DNA of 64,000 nucleotides from Plasmodiophora brassicae. Taxonomy: Eukaryota; Endomyxa; Phytomyxea; Plasmodiophorida; Plasmodiophoridae. The notes under the pieces are model-generated. The model was given only the letters and a program-made list of their open reading frames with translations. It searched no databases and was not told the DNA's origin. The position numbers and the translations under genes were made by a program. Below, piece by piece: positions 56,531 to 64,000 of this stretch (the first letter of the stretch is position 1; each line of letters starts with the position of its first letter). The stretch lies in assembly GCA_039704465.1 (NCBI GenBank), contig JASFAU010000005.1, positions 1,240,001 to 1,304,000 on the forward strand, written 5' to 3'.

Positions 56531-57416
56531 ATGTCTGGCAAAGGTGGGGCGCGTGCGGCGACTTCGTCTGCTGGGCCGCCCGCCAAGCGGGAGCGGCGCG
56601 AGAACATTGAGATGTGGATCGCGAAGGTGCCGGGGTTCGTCGTCGACGAATGGGACAAGCGCAGCGGCGAGCGGCCGTCGGACCCGGTCGCCCAGCTGAT
56701 TCCCGATGCGTCGTCGTCGACGGCGTCCGGCCTGCCGACCAGGATGACGTTGCAGATGGCGGATGGCAGCACCCTGGAGTTCGTACCACGTCCCGAGTAC
56801 CTCCCTGGGTCGGAGATCAAACCGCCAACCATGGTCATCGTTTCTGACTCCGACGGGACGGCCGTCGTCGAAGGCAAGGCGACCATATTCGCTGACGTGC
56901 GTCCGGCGGCGGCCCTGTCTTCCTCCTACCAATCAATGGTGGATACCAGGAAGACGCGGTACGGGTCCGATCTGCAGACGCAGAAGATGGAACTGGATGC
57001 TGGCCTGGAGAGCGGCGGGGCGATGTCGCAGCAGTTCAAGATGCTGTCTGGTCTGCCGTCCGGCAGTCGCCCTGTGCGTCCGATAATGAAGAAGAGGGAG
57101 GAGCGTGCCGTCGATAAGCGGGTGCGCATGGACGAGAAGCAGCTGAAGAGCCTCCTGTTCACCCTATTCGACAAGAAGTCGGAGTACAGGTTCAACGAGC
57201 TGGTGGACCTGACGGATCAGGTACGTTGAGCGAATCGGCAACAGCGGCGTCGTCGTGATCATCGTCGTCCATTGTATGCAGCCTCGCGTGTACTTGAAGG
57301 AGGTCCTGGACCAGATTTGCACCCAGCATCGATCCGGCCCTCTCATGCATTACTACTCGCTGAAGGATAACTACCGATTAACGTCGGACGTGGCCGAATC
57401 GCCCGAACAGCAGTGA
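56531..57416 (+). CDS. GTF2F2: transcription factor IIF subunit beta (RAP30)
   Basis: Small subunit of TFIIF, which brings RNA polymerase II to promoters. Exons 56531-57220 and 57282-57416, with a 61-bp intron, give 274 residues. The N-terminal dimerisation part has WIAKVPGFVVDEW. The C-terminal winged helix reads DEKQLKSLLFTLFDKK, LVDLTDQ joined across the intron to PRVYLKEVLDQI, and a final YSLKDNYRL, matching the human QPVVYLKEIL and LKPEYR blocks. Only 133 bp after the trehalose gene stop. Confidence 0.9.
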
Positions 57417-57500
57417 CCGTGACCAGTACAATATGTTAATTAACGCGGACTACCTCGGTTCCTTTCAGGGCATAAATACGTTGACGGGTGACTCGATAGG

Positions 57501-59150
57501 TTACGATCGGGAAGCCGCTGCCGCTGCTGCTGCTGCCGCCGTTGCTGCTGCTGCTGTGGGGCTGGCTGGAGATGCATCTTGAACGGCATCGGCGACGCCA
57601 CGCTCGTCAGCACGGCGCCACACGGTGATGGATTGGTCCCATCCGGCGGATAGGATCTGCGAGCCGTCCTCCGTCCAGGCTGCCGACGTCAGAATCACGG
57701 GCGCCTCGCGCGCGCTCAGCTTGATGATGAGCTCGCCGCTGAGGTTGTAGCTGTGCACGGACCCGTCGTCCGCCGGCAGCGTTAGCAGGGCGCTGTTCGG
57801 CGAGAAACATAACCGATTGACGCGAGATGCACACGGGATCTCCGTCATAGGCTTCTTGGCAATGCGGATGTCCCATATGTGGGCCGTGCGATCGTCGCTG
57901 GCACTGGCAATGATATCGGGCGTTCTGCCGTACGGGAACACGACCGACGTCACGTCCGCGGAATGCCCTCGAAACGTCATGCACGACGACGCTTGTCGCG
58001 TATCCCACAAACGAACCGTCTCGTCCTGCGATGCGGTCGCGACCAGCGGCGCGGACGGAGTCGTCGACAGGTTATGTATGCGCCCGGTATGTCCTTTCAG
58101 GACATGCGAGACGACGGCACGCCCATCGCCTGCACGGGGACTCAGACGGATGTTAAATGGCACAAGGGGCGTCTGCTGACCAATGTCCCAGATTCGACAC
58201 TTCCCGTCCCAGGAACCAGTTGCGATTTGTGCCCCGTCGAGGACCTGCAGACGTGCGAGATGAGAGCACGCACCGACGAGCGACCCGGGTCGCATACCCA
58301 ATCGGCACAAGAGACGACGGCGTTGTGGCCGGTTAACCAACAGTCTGGCTCGTCGATGACGTATGGTTTGGACGACGACGACGTGACCGACGCTGACCGG
58401 TTCCGTCCCACTGCGTTATCGTCATGGTCGGCGTCCACGAGGGCTGTGGATTGGCCCGGCCACGACAGCGACCTGGAGAAACCCGGCGCCTGCGACTGGT
58501 TGTCGCCGTCCAGCGGTTCGTCGACCGCCGACGCAGACGACCCGCGACGCGCGCCTGTGGTCCGGGCCTTGATCGAAAGAACGCAGGCCGTCGTGTCTCC
58601 AGACGCCGTTACGACCAAGGCTTCCGTTGGATGGAACCGAACGCTGTTCACAGCGCCCTCGTGACGAAACCTGCGCACACAGGACTTGCTCAGAACGGAT
58701 CGTCATGTCGACGCGAACTGGAACAGCATTACGTGAACGCCTGCGTGCGATAAGGAAGCCACCAAACGACCGCGGTGCCATCCGCGCAGGCGGTCTGGTC
58801 GCGACAGCACGCTCAGCAAGGGAATACGAATTCAGAGGACAAGCAGAGTGTACCGCGGCCAACGAATTATCCCACGCGGCAGTGGACACATCCGCGATCC
58901 CGTCCTGGTGTCCGGTTAACCGGTACGACTGTATCCAGGACTGCACATCGGGCCTGGCCATCGACATCTTGAACATGTTCTTCAGCCGGTTATCGATACG
59001 GATCGTCGCCACACTGCCACCGGGGCCCGGCGCGCGGCCAGACAGGCGCGCCCGGCGCCGCAGCATCCGGTTCTCCTGCGTCAGCTCGTTGATCGCATCG
59101 GTCAGGTCGGCGAGCAGCACCTCCACCCGCCGTTCCAGATCGCTCCCCAT
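57501..59150 (-). CDS. WDR37: WDR37-like WD40 protein
   Basis: WD40 scaffold; animal WDR37 pairs with PACS proteins in ER/calcium traffic. Starts MGSDLERRVEVLL with a coiled coil (INELTQENRMLRRRARL), then YRLTGHQDGIADV as in WDR37 (GHRDGIWDVSV). Repeats include VNSVRFHPTEALVVTASGD, GHNAVVSCADWV, IATGSWDGKCRIWD, LKGHTGRIHNL, VATASQDETVRLWD, GHSADVTSVVF, SASDDRTAHIWD and WTEDGSQILSAGWDQSITVW. Introns split it near 58730-58870 and 58200-58250. The C-terminus ends in an Ala run from GCN triplets (about 57515-57560). Seven-bladed propeller expected. Confidence 0.85.
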
Positions 59151-59536
59151 CCGTCCCACCCGCGTCGTCGTCACCAGATGTGAAATGAACCGAAATGACC
59201 GCAACAGCAAAAATTCGCCATTCGTCGGTACCGCATTATTGGGTCCGCGTCGCCGCAACAGGCCCTGCACCGCGCGCTGGTCGCAGCACGGCAAGTCCCG
59301 CACGCATGGGCGGATTTCGCAGACGCCAACGAAGGCACGCTGCGGAATTTCCAGAGCACCGCTGCGATCAGACAGGCGCGGTCGCTGCAGAGCTGCATGT
59401 CGTACGGGACAATATAGCTGCAGCTCGGGACGGGACAATCGCACCGGTGTGCTGCAGACAACACTCAGCAGGCCCTTTGTACTGTGTACTGCGCAGTCAA
59501 ACGTTCCGGACTGCGCGGGGCGTGCTGTTACCGGCG
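59151..59536. promoter_or_regulatory. divergent spacer WDR37/NSUN
   Basis: Starts face away from each other here. Long frames run through it on both strands (from 59195 plus and to 59729 minus) but carry no conserved residues, so it is taken as shared promoter space. Confidence 0.4.
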
Positions 59537-60544
59537 ATGACGAAGCCGAAAAAGCTGAGCAAGTCGGCGCTGAAGGAGCAAGGGCGGCGTGATGCGATCC
59601 GCGACGCGTTTTCCAAGTTCTATGGGGCGATGTACAAAGACGACGATCGCTGGGGGGCATCGCTGCTTCCAGCGCTTCGAGCGCCGGTTCGGTATTCGTG
59701 CCTGGTGAACCGGTACGTCGCCGCGGCACCGGATTCTGTCACTGGCGATGAGGGTGTTCGTCGAGTGGAATGGCTGCCCTCGTTCCAGGTGTACGTCAAC
59801 GACAACGACGAGGGGCGACCGCGTCCGTTCCCTCAACCGGTGCACGACCCGACGACAAACGTACGAACGCATTACCTTCTGGACCTCGCGTCCATCCTGG
59901 CTGTCGACGCGCTCGACGTTCGCCCATCGGATCGTGTCCTGGATTTATGTGCCGCTCCCGGTGGCAAATCGTTATGCATTGCGCAGAGACTGGACGCCGA
60001 GTCTGGTGGCAGGCTCCAGGCTAACGACCCGTCCAGCGCGCGGCGTGCTCGTCTCTGTTCTGTTCTTCGACAGTACGTCCCTGAACACGCTCGTGACAGC
60101 ATTATTGAAGTCACTGGCATAGACGTAACCTGCTCTCGACATGCCCTACTTCCAGTAGGAACATTTGATCGGGTCCTTTGCGACGCGCCCTGTTCGTCTG
60201 AACGGCACGTCCTGCACGACGCGGACGAGTTGGGCAGGTGGACGCCGGGAAGGTCACGGCACAACGCGAAACGGCAGCTGGACTTGCTTCTGGCTGCGAT
60301 CCGTGCCACGAAACCGGGCGGTCGCGTGGTGTATTCAACGTGTTCGTTGAGCGCGTTGGAGAACGACGGCGTCGTGGAAAAGGCGTTGACGAAAAGCGAA
60401 TTCCGATGCGACGTGATTACCAGCTCGTTGTCGTGGCCTGTTGGTGAACCGACAAGCCTCGGTTGGATTGTCCTGCCCGATCGACCGGGCAGATGGGGCC
60501 CACTGTATTTCTGTGTTTTCATCAAGCGCCAAGAGGCTGTATGA
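59537..60544 (+). CDS. NSUN-family RNA cytosine-C5 methyltransferase (NSUN3/NSUN4-like)
   Basis: 335 residues without introns. SAM-binding VLDLCAAPGGKSL (about 59935-59973), motif IV CDAPCS (about 60180-60197) and motif VI YSTCSLSALEN (about 60330-60362) with the two cysteines used for catalysis and release. HYLLDLASILAV before the SAM motif, DRVLCDAPCSSERHVLHD and the end GPLYFCVFIKR resemble NSUN3/NSUN4, the mitochondrial tRNA/rRNA enzymes. The first Met, at 59537, gives a basic start (MTKPKKLSKSALKEQGRR) that could be nuclear or mitochondrial. Divergent from WDR37. Confidence 0.88.
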   Translation: MTKPKKLSKSALKEQGRRDAIRDAFSKFYGAMYKDDDRWGASLLPALRAPVRYSCLVNRYVAAAPDSVTGDEGVRRVEWLPSFQVYVNDNDEGRPRPFPQPVHDPTTNVRTHYLLDLASILAVDALDVRPSDRVLDLCAAPGGKSLCIAQRLDAESGGRLQANDPSSARRARLCSVLRQYVPEHARDSIIEVTGIDVTCSRHALLPVGTFDRVLCDAPCSSERHVLHDADELGRWTPGRSRHNAKRQLDLLLAAIRATKPGGRVVYSTCSLSALENDGVVEKALTKSEFRCDVITSSLSWPVGEPTSLGWIVLPDRPGRWGPLYFCVFIKRQEAV

Positions 60545-61076
60545 AAGCAATAGCCAATGAATAATCCGTATCAAGTTCTCGATATCGATAACTGGGCATG
60601 AAGTAGTTAGCCCATATACCATGTTTGACCACGGTAGCTGAAGACGCGACTGTGAAGAGGTACTACCGTGGAGTTCTGGAAGGACAGCGTCAGTGACTTA
60701 GTAACTATGGGTCCGATTGGGTTTAGTACTCTGATATGAAACGCAGTTCCCCAGCGACCTCCGGCAGATGTACCTTTACCGTACAACCACGATGATGGGA
60801 AGCACGTGCAACTGTCGCTTGGGTCTGTGGTTCAGGAGAGGTACTTCGGACGGAGATGTCCTATCTGAAGGTGGCTAACGCCCGCCACTCAACTGACGTT
60901 TGTACCACGCGAACAGCCGCATACACTGCTCAGTCCCAGTTAAGTGGCCTGCGTCATCACTCATGAGTCATGGCTTACCCAAACACTGCTCAGTCCCAGT
61001 CAAGTGGCCGGTGACATCACTCATCACTTACATTCGCGTTCCCAACGAGGAGCCAGTTCTCCTGTTAGGCAGGCGT
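60545..61076. other. intergenic, with a 42-bp direct repeat
   Basis: No gene seen. Two imperfect copies of ACACTGCTCAGTCCCAGT... of 42 bp lie at 60923-60964 and 60983-61024 (period 60) just upstream of the tRNA-Ile gene. Confidence 0.5.
60923..61024 (+). repeat. tandem direct repeat, two units of 42 bp
   Basis: Units at 60923-60964 and 60983-61024 share ACACTGCTCAGTCCCAGT, AAGTGGCC and CATCACTCAT with a few differences; the 18 bp between them are not repeated. Confidence 0.8.
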
Positions 61077-61149
61077 GCCCGATTAGCTCAGTTGGTAGAG
61101 CATGCGTCTAATAAGCGCAAGGTCATCAGTTCGAGACTGATATTGGGCA
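61077..61149 (+). tRNA. tRNA-Ile (AAT)
   Basis: 73 nt, no intron. Acceptor GCCCGAT pairs with ATTGGGC (one G-U), discriminator A. A box TAGCTCAGTTGG, B box AGTTCGAGACT. Anticodon stem TGCGT/GCGCA around CTAATAA gives anticodon AAT. A TTTT run follows about 14 nt downstream. Confidence 0.94.
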
Positions 61150-61332
61150 ACAACGTTTGGTTTTGCCCACTCCCGCACAAGTCGTTCCAAAATGAACAAC
61201 TGTGCCTAAGGTCCAGCCACCCTCCACGCCTCCAGCGCGCCATCACAGCCGCCGGAACCCAGCACGCAGGGTATGCGTCTGTCTGCGATGACTGCCTTCG
61301 GTAGTGGATGTTGAGTTCTCGCTTGTTCACTT

Positions 61333-61760
61333 TTATTGGGATATTCGCTGCGTGTTCATGATTGGGCGATGCTGGCGAGCAAGTTCTGCAGACTGCTGCT
61401 TTGATGGTCGCTTCGGACAATCGGCCAGCTTTTGAGAGCCTTGGCAATGCCAGCATTTCAGCTTGTGTTCGCCATGCATGGAGGCGCTGCGCCCGTTGAG
61501 CACGGCGCACTCCAGCATCCGCCATCCACTAACCGTCCTAGCAGTCATCAGCGCGCTCGCCAATTGATCACCGCCAACAAGAGAGCATCAGGCGACCGGC
61601 AAACGACAGAGGGACGAGACGACGCCGTCTTCAGACGGCGCGGTTCGGTGGACGGCAATGGTGGATCCTCGATGAATGGTAAACATGCTGAAACGCTGGC
61701 ATTGCCAAGATTGATGGATGACTGTCCGACAAAACGTTCAAAGCAACATCATAACTTGCT
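61333..61760 (-). pseudogene. gag-like zinc-knuckle relic with inverted second copy
   Basis: The minus frame 61563-61333 contains KCWHCQGSQKLADCPKRPSK, a CCHC zinc-knuckle pattern in which the His is Lys. A diverged inverted copy on the plus strand (about 61684-61760) keeps LKRWHCQ and DDCPTKRSKQ in different frames. Typical of decayed gag of an LTR retroelement; no protease or reverse transcriptase seen nearby. Confidence 0.4.
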
Positions 61761-62096
61761 GAAACCAAAGTCGCCCAACCCATCGCCCTCATCATGCTGT
61801 CACAGGTCCTTCAGTACCTTTTACTGTGTCACGATCTTGCTAAATTCGCCATACCCTCTTTGGACCAGCTCGCCAACAGGCGCTTCTTGTCATTTTACCG
61901 ACTCCTGAAATGCCGCCGTGTTTAATCATTCAACAGGCACATCCCGTCGAAGAAGAGGAACTCGTCCGGCCGGCCGGTGCCCGCAGGAGCAGGCCAGAAC
62001 CAGCTAGCAGCGGGACCCAGGTCATCTACTGCGATTCCGGCATATGCAAACTCTCCCGGACGCATGGCGTTCTCCTCCAGGTAAGAGGTGTTCTGG

Positions 62097-62316
62097 GGTG
62101 TGATCCGAGCCAAGCTAAAGCCCGCGCGCGCTGACGACGGGAAGTCTTGGAAAGCTGATACTGAGGTCGTGGACGTATACGCGCAGAACATAAGTTGGTA
62201 TCGCAAGGCCATATTCATCGGCTGTTCGAAGACGCCGAAAGCTAGCAATTTCAGCGTTCGATGACTTCCCGTCGCCAGCGCACGCGGGCTTTAGCTTAGC
62301 TTGGATCACGCCCCAA
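62097..62316. repeat. inverted-repeat element (MITE-like)
   Basis: GTGATCCGAGCCAAGCTAAA at about 62099 and its near complement at about 62287-62306 are the outer parts of arms of about 50 bp (62097-62147 and 62267-62316) around a spacer of about 120 bp. Non-coding. Looks like a small non-autonomous element. Confidence 0.7.
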
Positions 62317-62505
62317 ACCGCGCAGCAGATTTGCGAAACTCTCTTCCATACTTGCCTACCGTAATTAACACTGCGCTGTGCCCCCGGGGACCTGTGCCCC
62401 CCTCCCAAAAAAATGAGTATCGAAATTTTGCGAGCACCGACTGCGAGAACCAGTCTGATGTCCACTTGAGGGCCCAAAATTTTCGAGGTCGCAGCTGGAA
62501 CGCGT
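62305..62505 (-). repeat. diverged repeat shared with 1775-1925
   Basis: Read on the minus strand it contains the same ordered boxes (GCGACCTCGAAA, GCAGTCGGTG, TCGCAAAA, GAGGGGGGCACAGG) as the plus-strand repeat at the left end. Inverted orientation relative to that copy. Confidence 0.45.
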
Positions 62506-63040
62506 GGTGCCGATCCGACTGCATACGTGACGTTTGCTAGCAGTCGACACCCTGTCACGATGCCGGTCGTCCAATATCCATCGGGGCGAACTGTTGATAT
62601 ATATGGTTGGGATCGATATCGACGGATGTGGACGCCCCAGTTCATGTCGGGACCAGTATGAAGTACTTATGTGCGTCTGCGTCGGGCCGGGACTGGGCGT
62701 AATGGTTTTCGTATACGCGCTGTATGAACATCATTAACGGTACGCGCTATATACTTACTGTGCGAACGATATATGTACTCAAATTGCGCCAAGACCGGGT
62801 ATACCTGGAGCAGTACACCAAGACCGGGTGTACCTGGAGCAGTACCCGCCGCATCTCTTTTGTCGCGGGACGTGGCGTTGATCATTTGCCACTACACCGC
62901 CTTCCAAGAGCGCTAATATTCGAATCGACTTGCGTAGGCGGTCGGATTCTGTTCACGTTGAGACAATGTGACGACCGCGAACGCTCGCATCACAAAGGGG
63001 AAAGCTTCCCGCGCGGGATATTGGACACCAGGAAACTGGT
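62506..63040. other. no gene; short tandem repeat inside
   Basis: No coding motif. A 29-bp unit (CCAAGACCGGGT...) is present twice head to tail at 62789-62817 and 62818-62846. Confidence 0.5.
62789..62846 (+). repeat. 29-bp tandem duplication
   Basis: Two adjacent 29-bp units, differing at two positions, beginning CCAAGACCGGGT and ending GGAGCAGTAC plus one base. Confidence 0.9.
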
Positions 63041-64000
63041 TTAATCGGAGAAATACGGTAGATCGTGACATCGCCAAGCTTTCCGTATCGTTGCTGGTGA
63101 GAGTTCATGAAGCGATTCTATAATCCACTCCGCCAGCTGGCGGCGGGAAGGTGGACCGATTACGTCATCGACAGGCCTCTCCAACATCCAGGTCTCCCAC
63201 CGGTTTCGAATGCGCGCCTTCAAAGGCTTGTTGATGCCAATGTCGACTGGCTGCAACAGGTAGGTGCAATTTCCAGGTATATGTTCAACTCGAACACCTA
63301 ACTGATTGATGCTCGATACCACTGACGTCATCGTATGGCACCGGTAGGAGTCCAACAGAAGTATTGAACTTGCATTGCCGACACGTACATGTGTAATATA
63401 TGGTTCGAGGATCTATAACGTGATGTTAGCGGTTTACTGTAGTACAGACATGACGAGCAGAAAACGGCCATGTTACCTTGCTGACCCATTGCAGCATGAC
63501 GTCTCCATCCATCCAGGCATTTGGCTGGCAGACGTACTCGCTGCCTGGGGATATGAGGGCAGCTCTCGCAACGCGATCCGTCCTCGTGGATGGCCCTTGA
63601 ATACGATCATCGGGCGGAGAAGAGAGCCGTCCGCCGTAACCGCAACTGCCACCGTCACCCTCATTGTCGACGATGATGCTTTACGTATGTTCACACGCCT
63701 CGCGCCGACTTTGTCAATCGTTCGACGGGGTTCCATCGAGAAGAAAACAGCCGTTTGGTCCATATTCACTATCAGGCGCCTGTCGATACCGGCCAGACGA
63801 GGCATTATGGATGCCATGAACATCTCTGCCATGAGGTGCTCCTCGGCGGGGTGCTTTGGTGACGCGTGCGAGCATACACGCATCGTCAGGTGGTGCTTCT
63901 TCAAAAAGCGGCGGAGCGTCGCTTCCCGGGCGCACCTGGATTTCTCTCCAAACTCAGGGTACAGTTGACACACGTGCGTGTTGAGGTTCTGGAGCGAAAT
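63041..64000 (-). pseudogene. second pogo/Tigger-like transposase copy, frameshifted, runs off the edge
   Basis: Minus-strand partner of the copy at 86-1328. First catalytic Asp in NMDQTAVFF (about 63760), second in LLDSYRCH, third in LQPVDIGIN. An intron-like gap of about 110 bp (63362-63470) lies between the first and second, in the same place as the 51-bp intron of the left copy. One base appears lost in a C run near 63548, shifting the frame before the conserved WMDG. The N-terminus lies beyond the window. Confidence 0.72.

Noticed and set aside
58422..59729. 435-codon minus-strand frame extending beyond the WDR37 start
   Set aside because: Only the part from 59150 down matches WDR37. 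Upstream it is antisense to the NSUN gene and has no conserved residues.
60923..61024. Possible CRISPR-like array
   Set aside because: Only two imperfect 42-bp units with an 18-bp gap in a eukaryotic nuclear context; a plain direct duplication.

Overview
The window is nuclear DNA of a compact, GC-rich, intron-bearing protist. Genes sit on both strands a few hundred bases apart. Almost every conserved gene is cut by short GT-AG introns, mostly 48-66 bp, and rejoining them restores the family reading frame and length. Two nuclear tRNA genes, eukaryotic housekeeping proteins (eIF6, CPSF73, TFIIF-beta, proteasome alpha-1, CDK20, CDK5RAP1) and a set of membrane receptors fit a unicellular eukaryote. 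A plasmodiophorid-like rhizarian or similar protist is a reasonable guess from intron size, GC content and gene set, but nothing here proves the lineage.

Layout. 0-3.5 kb: decayed mobile DNA (a pogo/Tigger-like transposase, a BED/hAT-like remnant, a 154-bp-arm palindrome). 3.5-9.3 kb: CDK20, CDK5RAP1 and proteasome alpha-1, all minus. 9.6-13.9 kb: a membrane protein with a C-terminal RGS domain, tRNA-Asp, an AFG1-type ATPase. 14-21.5 kb: TMEM115-like protein (minus), eIF6, a decayed fragment of valyl-tRNA synthetase and the full valyl-tRNA synthetase. 21.8-28.4 kb: a secreted or lumenal MORN protein, CPSF73, an SLC19 vitamin transporter. 28.6-31.4 kb: two tandem S-adenosylmethionine decarboxylase genes, the first lacking several catalytic residues. 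31.4-48.5 kb: a membrane-signalling block with a Kv channel, an LRR receptor, three tandem copies of an unrecognised PA-like-ectodomain/seven-TM family, a piggyBac-like relic, a LamG-type class C GPCR and a scrambled fragment of the seven-TM family. 48.9-60.5 kb: a four-TM protein, ceramide synthase, PP2C, a trehalose synthase fused to a degenerate phosphatase domain, TFIIF-beta, WDR37, an NSUN methyltransferase. 60.5-64 kb: repeats, tRNA-Ile, zinc-knuckle relics and a second pogo/Tigger-like copy in inverted orientation to the one at the left edge.

The strongest candidates for new biology are (1) the tandem AdoMetDC pair, in which one copy looks like a trypanosome prozyme-style dead partner; (2) the PA-like/7TM receptor family; (3) the TPS-TPP fusion whose phosphatase motifs have lost their catalytic aspartates.

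Limits: exon joins were done by eye. Joins given with exact positions keep frame and family length; other spliced genes are given as outer limits.
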